Part shown: positions 11,492 through 24,777 of the stretch, one piece after another
Layout of the letters: each line of letters opens with the position of its first letter
How positions within the stretch are numbered: the stretch's first letter is position 1
NCBI RefSeq assembly: GCF_014905175.1
Contig: NC_057791.1
Coordinates: 1,860,001-1,924,000 of the forward strand
Source: Aphidius gifuensis
Lineage: Eukaryota > Arthropoda > Insecta > Hymenoptera > Braconidae
DNA length: 64,000 bases
Direction of reading: 5' to 3'
Translations under genes and position numbers: made by a program
The notes under the pieces: generated by a model
The model's database searches: none
The model's input: the letters and a program-made list of their open reading frames with translations, nothing else
What the model was told of the DNA's origin: nothing

Positions 11492-12888
11492 CACAAATGC
11501 GTTTGACAGCGGAATTAATTTAGAAATTTTTCGACCAATACGACTTGAACAAGTCACAAAGTTCTCGGAAGTCTGTGATAACTTTTAGCCAACTTGAAAA
11601 CTTTTTAAAATCGATAAAAGTAATTTTTCTTTGTAATTATTCATTTAACCTTAATTAGACGAAAGGTAAATTCCTCCTTAATTGTTATTGTTATTAAATT
11701 ATAGCAAAAAAACATTGGAAAATTTATTTCAATTGATTTCGAAATAATTCCGAGTGTGTCTTGTGTTCAAGTTTTGAAAAAAAAATTAGGTCATAATAGA
11801 GAAGAACATTGATATTAAAAGCAAATTAATTTTTTTTATTTTCAAAATATTGTCTGCTAGAAGTAGGAAGCGTATTTAGATTACTGTTCTATCTAATCGT
11901 TGCTCGGAAGTTGGAGTACGTCATGCTTGCCCAACCCTCCTAAATACTATCATGCTATCAATTCATGCGATCGATAAATTCAAACTACTATATACAATAT
12001 CAGATATATATCACAAAAATTCTTAATCGTTAAAATATCAAATTTAAAAAATTAAACAACAATTGATTTTTGAAAATAGCCTTATCTAAAAAATTTTCAA
12101 AATACATATTCTATAATTTAAAAAAAAAAAATTCTAGATAATTTTTTTATTTTCTATTCTAACAATAAGATAAAAATTTATTTTTTTAAATAACTAAAAT
12201 TTCCAAGAACTGATAAGACGTAAATTTTAGCCTCTTGATAATAATTTTATATTTACAAGGTAAAAAAAAAAAAAAAATATTAATAATTAAAATTTTTTTA
12301 TAAAATGAAAAATATAATTTTTAAAAATAAATAAATATAATCTTGTTTTGAAATATAAATTATTAAAACTATAGCGCATCATAGTTCATAGTGTCAAATT
12401 CATTTGAACTTTTTTGATCTTTGACTTGTTACTCTCACTTTTATTTTCCGTTTTTATTAATTTTCATTATAGCCACATAAAACTCGTGTAAAAATTAATT
12501 TTTAAATCGTAAATTTAAATTTTAATAATTACCCAAGAAAATAAATTAAAATATTTTCTATTTAAAAATTTTCATAATGAAAATTCAATTCACAACGTAT
12601 ATAGCTAAAAGAAAATAGATCTAAAAAATATTAGTGAATTTTTACAAGAGACGAGAGAACAACGAGATCGTGTATGAGACAAAAACATGAATAAGCTAGT
12701 CTATATATATTAAAGTAGTAAGCCAAAGCAAAAAAGATGAGTCAGAGAAAAATTTATCAAGCAAGTGGCTCCATCAACTTGGTTTATTTATTAAACCATA
12801 TCCCTTCCAATGACTTTTAACCAATAGAAAGTATTGTTACTTAAGACTCAACACACACAACCATAATAACATAATGTATATTTGGTTT

Positions 12889-12902
12889 TTATGACGTCAT
12901 AA
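12889..12902. promoter_or_regulatory. Perfect CRE palindrome
   Basis: TTATGACGTCATAA is a 14-base perfect palindrome containing the full cAMP response element TGACGTCA, the site of CREB/ATF and related bZIP factors. No gene start is recognised next to it. Confidence 0.4.
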
Positions 12903-14006
12903 TTAACTGGCCTCTTTGTCTTTAATAAAATAATATATACGTATAATCAATTTCATCTTTCAAAATTCACAAAATATATATATGTATACAGTCATCGTTA
13001 GATAAATAAATTTTATTTTGTCCTTGATCTTTCACACATCTTTCACTGTGTGTGAATTGTATTCAATTGTAATCATGAATTCAACTTGATCATTTGATTA
13101 TTATTATAATCAATAGCTCTCTATAATTCAATAGATAATTTATTATTTATTCCATGATTGATTTAATATTAACAAGTTTATTCTGCAAGTTGTAGTTTTT
13201 TTTTTTTCATATTTTTCTAACAAGAAGTTGTGGGCGTTGAACTGCAGGCGATAACGGGCATTAGAGAATAATTTATGGAAAGTTGGAAAAGCGTTAGGTA
13301 GAGGTTCAGTGGATTTTGTAATTGCTTAATGATATTGAAGGAAATTAGAGAAATTTTAATGACACAAATTGAGATGATCTTTTTGATAAATAATAATATA
13401 TGAAAAATAGATAATTTTTTGTTGCTATGAGACCATTTTTTTTTTGTGTCAGAATGACTCATTTAACAGCGCCACCAATGTTAAAAATTATACATTAATC
13501 GATTAAACGGAAAATGATGTGTAACACACTGTCCAAAGTGTCATTTTAATTATTTTTTTTTTTTTTTGTTTTATAATAATTAAATTTCAAAAAGATATTT
13601 ATTAATTTTATATAAAAATTTTTATATATTTTTAATAGATTTTATTTTCCGAAAATATCATGGCCTATATACGTATCTCAATGTAATTGTAATGAAATTT
13701 TTTAAATATTAATAATTAATATTTAAAAAAAAAAAATATTAACTTCAACTTCAAGAATGAAGTTTTTTTTTTCTTTGGAAAAATCATTTACTAGTACGCA
13801 TGCGCTAAGAAAATCGTATGATACTAAAAAAAGATCATATAAAATTGTTTATATAATCAAGTATAATTAATATTACTTAAAATAAAAAGAAAAAAAAATT
13901 TTTTATTTATAAAAAATTATATTTATTAATATAATATATAATAATATATAATTTTATATTAAAAAATAAACTAAAAATTTTATATAACCATGATATTTTC
14001 ATCATG

Positions 14007-14062
14007 CAACACTGTAATGAAGCGGCAACGTTGCAAACTCGTTTCCTCCTCGTGCAGTGTTG
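14007..14062. promoter_or_regulatory. GC-richer block with nested palindromes
   Basis: CAACACTG (14007-14014) and CAGTGTTG (14055-14062) are perfect inverted arms. Between them lies the 10-base palindrome GCAACGTTGC (14025-14034). The block continues to about 14105 with GC-richer DNA, unlike its flanks. It could be a start region or enhancer; no coding frame is convincing. Confidence 0.3.
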
Positions 14063-14969
14063 TAGCTACCTCGTACAACTGTGGTTGGCGTTGGCGTGCC
14101 TGAAAACTATTTAATACTATATAGAAAATTATCTTTCATTTTCTATTCATTTTCATTTGTGAGTCCCAAATGTAATACAACAATATTATAACCAACATGA
14201 CGCTCTTTGGTAAGACAACATTACAATTATATTATAGATCATAAATGTATATATATATATATTCTGTATATCTATATATATACAACGTTAGCACTAAGTA
14301 GTATTAAGAGGGGATAAAAGTATATAAAAACACGTTTGGTAGTAGGACTCAAGGATGGTATCGCCGGAACTCACAATGGCTAGCAAACTATTTATCGGAA
14401 TTTTTTAAAAATCGATTGTTTATCATAGTAAAAATTTATTATTAATAATATTTTTTACATTATTATTAATCCCACAATAACAACAATTTTATTATACAAT
14501 TCAAAAATTATATTTAACCAATTATTATTATCATTATTTAATGGCGGAAAATTTTTAAGTTATTGAGGTTAGTTTTCATGGAAAATTTACAAAAATTAAT
14601 TATTTGTTTTGAAGCCGATTTTAGGATTTTTATGATAACAAACTTCATATGAAGTTGCTAGGAATTTACGTATGCGGTACAATTCCATGAATTTTAGTTT
14701 CACGCCTGTACCGTATAGTACCACTATAGAAAATAATAATACATCAATAATTATAATAATTATAATAGTCAATATAGCCTAAAAATATAAACAAATTAAA
14801 TTTTTTTAAATTATTATTATTAATGTTTACGAATAGTTGGTATAAATTAATAATAAAAAATTATAAAAAAATTTAAATTTAACATGAAATTCTATGAATA
14901 ATTTAATAGTTTAAGTCTTGTTTAAAATTTATTATTATTATTACTGATGTACATAGGGAAGCAATTTTT

Positions 14970-15060
14970 CGGAGCTTATCGATTTCTCGACAATATAAAC
15001 TACGCATCGAGTCTCACTGGGCCTGGCGGTAGCTTTCCATACCACGTGACTTTACGTCAT
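14970..15060. promoter_or_regulatory. GC-richer block with E-box and half-CRE
   Basis: The block holds CCACGTGAC at 15042-15050, a USF/TFEB-type E-box, and TTACGTCAT immediately after it. A short open frame (14947-15132 +) crosses the block but decays into low-complexity codons and matches nothing I know. Confidence 0.25.
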
Positions 15061-16109
15061 TCAATAAGTATTTTAAGCCATTTACAAAAAACATTTTGTT
15101 ATATTATTATTTTTTTAAAAATTGATAAATAATCATAAACGTTATTATAAAATAATGAGCTGATTAATGACCAATATTTATCTTTGAATTTAAAAAAATA
15201 ATGATAAAAAAAAAAAAAAACGAGATATTTTTTATTATTATACTGAGAGAAAAATAAAAATAATGAGAAAATTTTTGGTCACTGCGCCGAATCGATTTGT
15301 TTAAGAGAAGCTGGTGATATTGCAGTTTTGTTAGCACTTTCAAACGTTAGGTGGGGGATTTAATATGAATAGAATAATATTTATTAATTCATATTTAAAA
15401 ACAAAAATTACATCAATTAATTTAATTATCAAAAAAATTAATTCTCTATATTTCTTATGCGCAATGGCCTAAAAAATAAAATTATCAATAAATCAATAAT
15501 TCTACATGAAGTTTATCTAAGAAATTTTCCTTCTAAATACATATTATTCATAATTTAAATATTTTAAAAAATTATCTATATACAAAATGGCGTCGTCGTT
15601 CTACATTTGAAAAATTGCCAAAATTTTTATTTTTTATTTTTAACGTATATACATCTACATGCATATACATATATATTTTTTTTTCACTGATAGGAAAGTA
15701 TCTTATCAGTTTTTTTTTGATAAATTCATAATTTCTATATTTAGAACAAATTCGTGGTGACGTTCTGAATAAGCCAATCAACAATTCTCCCAACATTTTA
15801 GAAATTTTTTTCACAATATATTTTTTAAACAAGCATTCGTATAAATTTTTATGATTATTAAAATTTGATTGTAATTTTTTTCCAAACTAAATGAAGCTCA
15901 ATGAGTATTAGCTTGAAAAAATTTACAAGAAAATTTATACAAATTATTTAGTAAATGAATATTAGAAATTTTTTAAATAATTTAAAAATAATTTTGGATC
16001 GAAATTGATCTTTCTTGGAATTATTGGAATAAAACCATTCTAACCGGCATATTGGTTAGTTCGTTATTATTCGGTTTAGTTCGGTTATGATGTATCCCTG
16101 GGCCTGGGT

Positions 16110-17026
16110 TCACTGTTCTACACATTCGTGCAATCCCGTCAGTAAAAACTTGTCTCACGAAAATTTACTCGGTATCTTTAATTTTTTTTCATATATTTTT
16201 CCTCCATGTTGTTTTTTTTTTTAAATTTTTAAAACATTTTTTACAAGTGTTTTTGTGATATGTAATTTTAATACAAGTGTTATGTCGTTTATTGAGTTGA
16301 TTTTTTTTGGAGTATTGTTAGTCAACTAGTCCAAACATTAAGTGTATACATTTTTACAATTTAAGACGCTACGGGGCCAAAGCCAGCCTTCAGCTGTTAC
16401 CTCCACCCAGGAGTGTAACAACTTTTTTTTATTTGTGGGTTTTTTAAATTGATAATATTTATACTATTTTTTTTTTATTATTATTATAGTTTCAAATAAC
16501 CTATTTAATTAATCAAGTGTTTAAATTTTTTTTTAAATAATTGTTGTTTTTTTTTTTGTAAATAATTGTTGATGTTTGATATATTTTTTTTTATTCTAAA
16601 TTTGAAATTTTTAGTGTAAATTTTACTTTGCATTTTATAATTTTTTAATATATATATTTTTTTGTGTAATACACAATTTTAACTGTTATCGATTTATTTT
16701 TTTGTCCTAGAATAATTTCGAGGGAGAATTTTGGCCAGAATATTACACATCTAGTCTCACCAAATGATAATATTCATAAATTTAAATCAAATAATTCTAC
16801 ATTTGATTTAAAAAAACATAATTCTTTTTTTTTTTTTTTTTTACAACTTGAACTGACTATTAATTTTAAAAATTTAATGATAATAACAAATGTAAATGTT
16901 ATATTTAAAAAAATTCACATGACTGTATAATAATCGTTAGATATAATATAAAAAATATATAAAAAAATAAGGATAAATCAATTGAAAAGAAAAGAAAAGA
17001 GAAGAGAAAAAAAAAACATATAAGCA
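16110..17026 (+). promoter_or_regulatory. Putative promoter and 5' UTR of the windei-like gene
   Basis: A GC-richer patch from 16090 to 16160 includes GTCAGTAAAA near 16138, close to the insect initiator TCAGT, and a second patch lies at 16365-16425. The DNA then becomes AT-rich up to the ATG at 17027, which has an in-frame TAA two codons upstream. A 5' UTR with an intron is likely, but its splice sites are not clear. Confidence 0.3.
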
Positions 17027-20000
17027 ATGGAAACACAAGCGTTACATGTAACAGAGACAAAAACATTGTCATCATCTTTAATGTCAAATACAGAAAAATG
17101 TATTGATAATGATGAAATAACACCTGAAATGGAGGATCAACTATTGAGTGATAATTTCTCAGAGGATCAAGTTTTAGAGGATGAAGATGATGCACAATCT
17201 GAGGGTAGTATACGATTAAGATATTCTGATGTTGAAGCTGATGATGATGAAAATGCTGATAAATCAAGTGGTGCATCTGAATCAGCTCTTAATAATCCCT
17301 TAAAAAAAATTCATGATGACATGGCTAACGGTAAGTTTTATTTAAATTAAATTTTTTTTATTTATTTCAAATAATTAATAACAGTTTTTATTGCCGCCAT
17401 TTTGATAAAGTCATGCGCCATTTTGATTTCATTTGGAGCTTCAGCATGACTTGCATCATTTTTTTTTTTTCTATTCTATTAATAAAAAAGAAAAAAAAAA
17501 AAAAAAAACTATTAACAATAAATAACAATAATAAAGGTTAATAGTTTTTTTTTTTTTTTTGTTTTTTATATATTTATTAGTAGTAGTGGTTAATGAAATT
17601 AATATAATTTATTGTAAATAAAATGAATGATAATAATGAGTACTCTGTATGATTGCAGAATCATCAGTTGTCAGAGATGATAATTTAATACCAATATATA
17701 CAAATGGAATAAATGATGATTTGGATAAAATTGATTTTACCGAAGATGATACATTATTGGGAATTAATTTTTGTAATAATGATGATAATGAAAATGACTT
17801 GCTATCAGTTAAAGAAATAATTGATAAAACTATAACTCTAAATCAATTTTCACAATCAGCATATGATAATTCTTGGAGATTAGGTGGTAAATCATCACGT
17901 TATCGTCATAAAAATTATCATAATTTTTTGCGTATATCAAATTTTAAACAATTACAAAATAATTCATATATACCTGATACATTAAATTTAAATTATTACA
18001 ATATACGTAAAACTTGTGAACGTTTAAAAAATTCAACTAATGAAAATGTTAATTCAAATGATAAAAAAGTATATTTAAATAAAAAAAATACAAGTTTATT
18101 ACCACCATCATCATCGTCATCATCATCACCACCGAAATTTATGACAAAAATATTTCCTCCAATTTCAAAAATTCAAACTAATGATAATGTAATTATTAAA
18201 TCTAAAAATGATATGATTGATGAAAAATTAGATAATCCAAAAAATAATATTTCAAATGTAGATATAATTGAAAAAAATAACAAAATGACTGATAAAAATT
18301 TTGATCAAGGTACTGATGAAAGTACAGATTCTTTACAATTTGAATTACCCAAAAAACAAGTCAATGGTATTTTAGATAATATAAATATTGATAAATCACA
18401 ATTGGTTAATAATAAAAACACAACAACAGCAACAACAACAACAACAGAAGTGACTGTAAGTAGTTCTGATGATATTGAAAAGAATCCAAATAAAAATGTT
18501 GAAATCATAACAAATGGTGTTGAGAGTACAGAAGTCGTGGAAAATATTGATACTAAAAATGACAATACGGAAATTGAAGCAACTAAAACAGATGAATCAT
18601 CAGATTCCGGTTTTGTATCAACATCTGCATCTGTAACTGAAAATGATGAAATTTTAAAAGATACAAATGAAGAATTAATAAAAGATAAAATAGTTATTAA
18701 TGAACAACCACCAATATTAACACCAGAAATAGAAATTGAGCAAGAAAATAAAAATAATAATGTTAATGAAATAATGGAAATTAATAATTCTGAAATAATA
18801 GTAACAGAAATAAATAAAAATGAAGAGTGTATTCATGTATTGGAACGTGAAGAACCCACATTAAATGTATCAACTAATGATTTAGAAAAAACTGAAGAGA
18901 CAATTATTACTGATGATTCAAAACTTGTTGAGTCAATGGATATTGTTACAATTGACGAAGTAACAGTTGGATCAAACGTTGAAAAAATAGATAAAATTGA
19001 AGAAAAATCAAATGATGTTGATGTAAAAACAACAAGTAGTGATAATGAAAAAGTAGATATGATTGTTGATGATCAGGAATCAATTGGCACATCAAATAAT
19101 GAAATTTCAGTTATCAATCAAGAACAACAGGTTGATTCACCTGATGGATCATCTAAACAACAGTGTAATAAACGAAAAAGAAAATCAATTAAGACTATTG
19201 GTGATTCACTTGACCCAGGTAAATATATATATATTTAATTTAAGATAATATTACTATCATTACTTTATTTTATTTTATTTTTTCTTACAGAAAAAGAAAA
19301 TTTACGTTTACGGGTTAAACGTGAAACAGCACAAAAAGCTGAAGAGTTAATACGTAAAGATAGTCAAATGGCAAATGATGATTCAGATAGTGATAGTTAT
19401 GATATTAAAATAAAACCAACAACATCACCAAATTCATTAAAACGAACAAATGAAATGACAGATTTAATTGATAATAAACGTTTAAAAATTGATAATAAAA
19501 TTGAGCCAAAAATTGAAATTAAAACAGAAACATATTTAACAAATAGAAAAATAAAACCATTTACAAATTTACGTAAAATATTATTACGTGATTGTAAACA
19601 AAAGCTAACAAATATGAGACAAGAAGATCTTGAAGAATTATTAATACAAAAAATTATTGAAACAATAACAATGCGTGATGAAATTGGTAAATTACGTGAA
19701 CAAGCAAAATTATCTGAACGTGCTAAAGAATTATCACAACAAAAATGTGCATCATTAGCTAAACAAATTAAAGATTTTGAAATGATTATAAATCGTTATG
19801 CAAGTGATCGTGAAAAAAATCCAGATATATATCTTGCACCAACAAAAATTAATCGTTCAGTTGGTTTACAAGTAAATTTTTTAACTGATCGTGGTGTACA
19901 AAATTTACGTCAAGTTAATAATAAAATATCACAACAAAATACAACAACAATTAATAAAAATAATAACATAAATAATCATGCCAATAATAATAATAATAAT

Positions 20001-21826
20001 ATGAATAATATAAATAATAATAATAATAGATTAATAAATAATTCATCAACTCAAGTTATTGTTAGTGGTGTTTCTATGAGTGGTGGTAATATGAGTACAA
20101 CAGTAACATCAATGCAAATTGATGATTCAAATGTACAATTACGTAAAGGTATTAAAATAAGATCACCAAGACGTGGTGGTGATGTACATCCACAAGTTAT
20201 TGCAAATATACAAAATCAATTACCAAATCAAATGAATATTATTAATTCAATAACATCACCAATTGTTGTACCAAAAGTAAATGATACAAGAATAACAATT
20301 GCTCCAACAAATTCACCAACAGCACAATCTAATAATAATAATAATAATACATCAATTATTGTTAATGGAAATTCACCAAATATACAATATCGTCAAACAA
20401 GAAATACAACAATAAACAATCAAAATAATAATAATAATAATATCAATAATCGTACAAGTATAAATGGTGAAAATTTAATTGATTTAACTGAAGAGGAAGA
20501 AAAAACAAAAATATTATCTGGTCCACCTGCATTGACTGCACTTGTGGCACCAGTAACTACCTCAACAACTTTGCCAAAAAATCAACAACGTCAAACAAGA
20601 ATGATACCATCAAATTCATCAGCACATGTTACAATTTCTCAGCCAAATATTCGTGTTGTTACTGGACAACAAGGACAACCTACTGGAATAGTTAATAATG
20701 TTAATGGACAAAGGGTAATATTTATGCATCCAGGTGGTTCACCTTCACGACAACTTATTTTAACATCAGCTGCATCAACGGTAATTTTATTATAAATAAA
20801 TAAAAATTATTATCATCATTAAAAACATAATTTTAATGTTATTTTTTGTTATATTTTATTTTAGTCACGAACGAGTGTTGTTACTGCAGCAAGTTCTTCA
20901 AGAAATTCATTCATCAACATAGCACCAAGTGGTACGTTTATCATTTAAACAATTTTAGAATTATATAATGCTAATGCTTGTTTTTTAGGTATAACAACAG
21001 TTCCTAAAACTACTCCAGTAAGAGTTATGCCTGGTGCCAATCCACCAGTACAATTAGTCAAGGTAAATGTAAGTAGTCGTTGTTGTTTGTGTATTTTTTA
21101 TTTATATTTAAATATTATCAATTATAAATGCATGCTATAAAATAGATTGCCTTGATGATTAGAGCCAAGTTTTATTTGTTTTTTAAAATTCATGTTGTTA
21201 TTTAATTTTTTCATTTTCAACAAGCAAAAATAAGCAAATTGATATGTTGTTTTTTATAAATTGAATATTATTTTTTTTAGCATCCAGCACCACTTCCAGC
21301 CACACCAACACATACACATAATCCATTATGGAAAATGTCACCACCTGCACCTTCGTTAAAAATATCAAAAGTAACACATGGTAAGTAAATGATAAATATA
21401 TTATCAATAAGTCAAATATAAATAATGTTAAATTAAAATTATATTATTGATTGAATCATTATTTAATTTAAATAATTTTTTAAGGAATTGTGTTGTCTTG
21501 GAATATGATACTGTCTGATAAATGTGCTGATATAGCAAGCTACCAATTATTTGCATACCAAGAAATATCAACAACACCACCAAGTTCAAGTCTTTGGAAA
21601 AAAGTTGGTGATGTTAGAGCATTACCATTGCCAATGGCATGTACACTAACACAGGTAAATTAAAAATAACAATTAATAATTTATACCAATTTCAAAAAAT
21701 AACAATTAATGTATTTTTTTATTTATGCAGTTTTTAGAGGGAAATAATTATTATTTTGCTGTGAGAGCTGTTGATTGTCATGGAAGACTTGGCGAATTTA
21801 GTCTACCAGGAAATATAACTCTTTAA
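17027..21826 (+). CDS. wde: Windei / ATF7IP (MCAF1) homologue, SETDB1 cofactor
   Basis: Eight exons, all GT-AG and in phase: 17027-17330, 17659-19218, 19291-20780, 20865-20931, 20989-21062, 21281-21380, 21485-21654 and 21731-21826, giving 1286 codons plus TAA. ATF7IP/Windei binds and stabilises the H3K9 methyltransferase SETDB1/Eggless in the nucleus and supports heterochromatic silencing. The acidic, low-complexity N-terminal half ends in a basic NKRKRK signal. A coiled coil lies at about 732-794 (EELLIQKIIETI to QIKDFEMIINRYASD), the known SETDB1-binding region. LIDLTEEEE near 1017-1025 is a SUMO-interacting motif. The last ~98 residues are a fibronectin III domain with GIVLSWN, LPLPMACTLTQF and YYFAVRA, the family signature. 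Asn runs encoded by AAT repeats interrupt the middle. Exon five has a second donor six bases downstream (ending 21068), also in phase, adding Val-Asn. Confidence 0.93.
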
Positions 21827-21840
21827 ATTATTTAAATAAT

Positions 21841-21846
21841 AATAAA
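21841..21846 (+). terminator. Candidate polyadenylation signal of wde
   Basis: AATAAA begins 15 bases after the wde stop codon. Further A-rich candidates follow over the next 500 bases, so the site actually used is uncertain. Confidence 0.25.
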
Positions 21847-22922
21847 AACATCAAAGTGTTTGGCAAAAATGTCTCGTTTATAGAAAAAAAAAAAAACTCG
21901 TTTTCCATTGGGTATCAATGTTTGATTTGAAAAATTAAATATATATATCCAATTTTATTTATTTGTAAAAGAATATAACGATTTAAAAAAAAATATTAGT
22001 AAATGATTAAAATTTATAATAAGGATTAGTAATAACAATAGTAATTATAACAAAAAGAGAAAATATGAGTTGTATTTAAAAAACATTTACAAAAATCATA
22101 AAAAAAAAAAAAATCTATTAATATGTGTGCGATCAATATAGTTTGTAAATTATGTATAGATAATGTCATTTATACTTAATTTTTATTAACTTGTTTTTAA
22201 TGTATTTTTTTTGTTTTGTTTAACTGGAGCATTGTCTTTTTATTTTCCATTAAATCTAGTTTGTTTTTGATAAAATAACAAAAATCTGTTGTACTGCCGC
22301 TACAATCCTTGTGATAAAAATAAAAAAAAGGAACTTTAGTTGCTTAAGTTTTTACATCTAATAACGAAAAATAAAATAAATAAAAAAATTTAATTTATTT
22401 TAGAATTTTAATTAATATTATTATTTTTTTAAATTAACTATTTTTTTGTTTTTTTTTTTTGTGTAATTCAAATACAATTGTTTTTAAAAATATATTAAAA
22501 GCTTTTTTTTTTTTTTTTTGTTATTAAATATTAATTGTTTATTCCTGATAATTATTTTAAAAATAATTTAAGTTGAGTTTTAATATGAAAAAACAGGTTG
22601 GTTGACATGAAAAAAATAAAGAACCAGTCATCATTTTATTTGTAAATAAAACAATGAAATAATTAATACCACTTATAAAGGTAATTAAATACATTGATAA
22701 TAATCATTTATAAATAAATTAAATCAACAAGGTCATATATTGTTTAATTAAAATTTATAATTTTATTATTTACTAATTTTTATTTGTAAATTAGTAAAAC
22801 TATAGTTCATTTATTTCGAATAATTTCTACAGCATTTTTTAATTTCTATACAATTATTATAGTATTACTATCATAAATAAATTTCATTGGTTAATTTTAT
22901 AATAAACTAAATATATATTTAT

Positions 22923-23020
22923 TTATATAAAAAATAGAAAAAAATTTTTTTTTTTTTGCCTACGTGACTTTGGATTGGCTTCAAACAACTCCAAAGCTTC
23001 CCCACCAAGCTCATATTTCT
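22923..23020 (-). other. Candidate terminal coding exon, unknown gene
   Basis: On the minus strand a TGTGTGTGCAG-type acceptor precedes a frame reading KYELGGEALELFEANPKSRR, followed by an A-tract-encoded tail and TAA. Codons are GNN-rich and the block has much more G+C than its flanks, as real exons here often do. It is not recognised, no upstream exon was found, and the last third is homopolymer, so this may be a pseudogene fragment or chance. Confidence 0.25.
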
Positions 23021-24777
23021 CTGCACACAAACACCCACACACTCAGTGAATTTTTTTTTTATTTCTTGTGTTTTTGCGGTGGCAAATTTTACCAACGCTA
23101 AATAATGCAAATAAAAAATACTTAAGTAACAATAATAACAATAAATAAATTTTTTAAATATACGTCATATGGGTGTGTTAATATACTAAAGTTTTAAACA
23201 AATAAATACAAAACAATCAACAAAAAATTTAAACAATTGTCTTTGACAAGTGTATGTGTTTATATGTGTGTGTGTATATTTATTTATTATTTTTCCAGAC
23301 AAAATCATTGAATTATTAGTCATTAAATTATCTTATCATAAAAATGATATATTTATTTGTTTAATTATCAAGTGTTTTAATAAATTAGAAATTTTTTTTT
23401 TTCTAAATATTCATTTGTCATGGCTGAAAACGAGGGCTTAATGATTTTATCAAGAATCGATAGAATTGTTAATACCTCGTAGTCATGAAAAATTAATAAT
23501 AAATAATATAAATATTATTTAAATAATCCTATAATATTTAAATAAAATAAAAGTTGGATTATTAAACAAATAAGAGTAAAAAAAAAATGAAAATAACAAA
23601 AAAAAAAATTGTGAAAGTTGATATTTAGTGAAAATAATAATAATTATTATTATTTGCAAATTGTTTTGTCTTGACAATGTCTACAATAAAACAGACAACA
23701 GTGCCAACATAACTAATAAACAAAAATTCAATGAATAATTGATACTATTATTATATTTTCTGTATATTTTTTCATCATGAATTTTATGATTCATCACAAG
23801 TAGAAAGGACACTTGCTCCAAAACAAAGACTTAAAAACAAGTTTAATGGTTTTATTAACCTTCTAAAATAAACAATGATAAAATAAATATGAAAAAAAAG
23901 ACACTTATCAGTTAAAAAAAAAAGTGGCAACATTTATTCGTAAAATTCTATTGGCTTAATATATCGACAAATCCATTTTCATTATTGTTATTATACACAC
24001 ATACATCGTTATACGTTCGATATATTCAATAAATCGATATATTTAAATAGTGGCTAAGTTAATTAATATGCAATTTAATAGTTATAAACACTATTGAGTA
24101 CACTGTAAACAGAATAATAAAAAAAACCTTGCACTCATATTCACAAGTTGAAATAATGTCAAACATATTTTATTTATATATAAAATATTTTCAATAAAAG
24201 TGCCACTGGAGTATGTTATTAAAACATTATAAACTATATGCAAATAATTAAATCAATATCAAGTATCATTGTATCACTATTTTTAATATGTTGTTCCAAC
24301 TATTAATACATCAACAACAGCATGTGCAACATTATATAAAATGGTCAAAACTTAATTGCAAATATTATCAAATCAAATACATTTGATAAATAATTTAGTG
24401 AACTTAAAGCAACGTTTGGTATACCTATCAGTAATGCCATCAGTTGATAAAAAATTAAGATAAGTTATAATTTGTCGAAAAACATGAATGAGAAAGTAAT
24501 GAATATTTACACACATACGGAGCCAAAATAATGGTCAAATTGTATTAATTGATTCGATAATCATTGAATAACACCATTAGCACCAATACAATTTGGAACA
24601 AAAATCTTTGAAATACATTTTAGTTTTTTTAAAAAAGGAATAGACAGTCAAAGTTGAGTGCCCGAAAAGCACGATCTACACGTCATTTTTTGATTTTTCT
24701 TCGCATGTTGATCAACATTACAATTATTGGAATTATCTATTGAAATAGAACTTTATAGATATTAATGATTTAAGCGA

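Larger units (their letters stand above)
10641..16100. other. Intergenic DNA without a recognisable gene
   Basis: AT-rich DNA between the GST genes and the windei-like gene. Open frames here (for example 10895-11209 +, 13217-13462 -, 15572-15832 -) are low-complexity and lack family motifs. Points of note listed separately are an inverted AGGTTAGGT pair, a CRE palindrome, and GC-richer blocks near 14.0 and 15.0 kb that could be promoters or enhancers. Confidence 0.5.

Noticed and set aside
14947..15132. Frame reading MYIGKQFFGAYRFLDNINYA
   Set aside because: It covers a GC-richer block and looks protein-like in part, but no family matches and the second half is low-complexity; kept only as a possible regulatory block.
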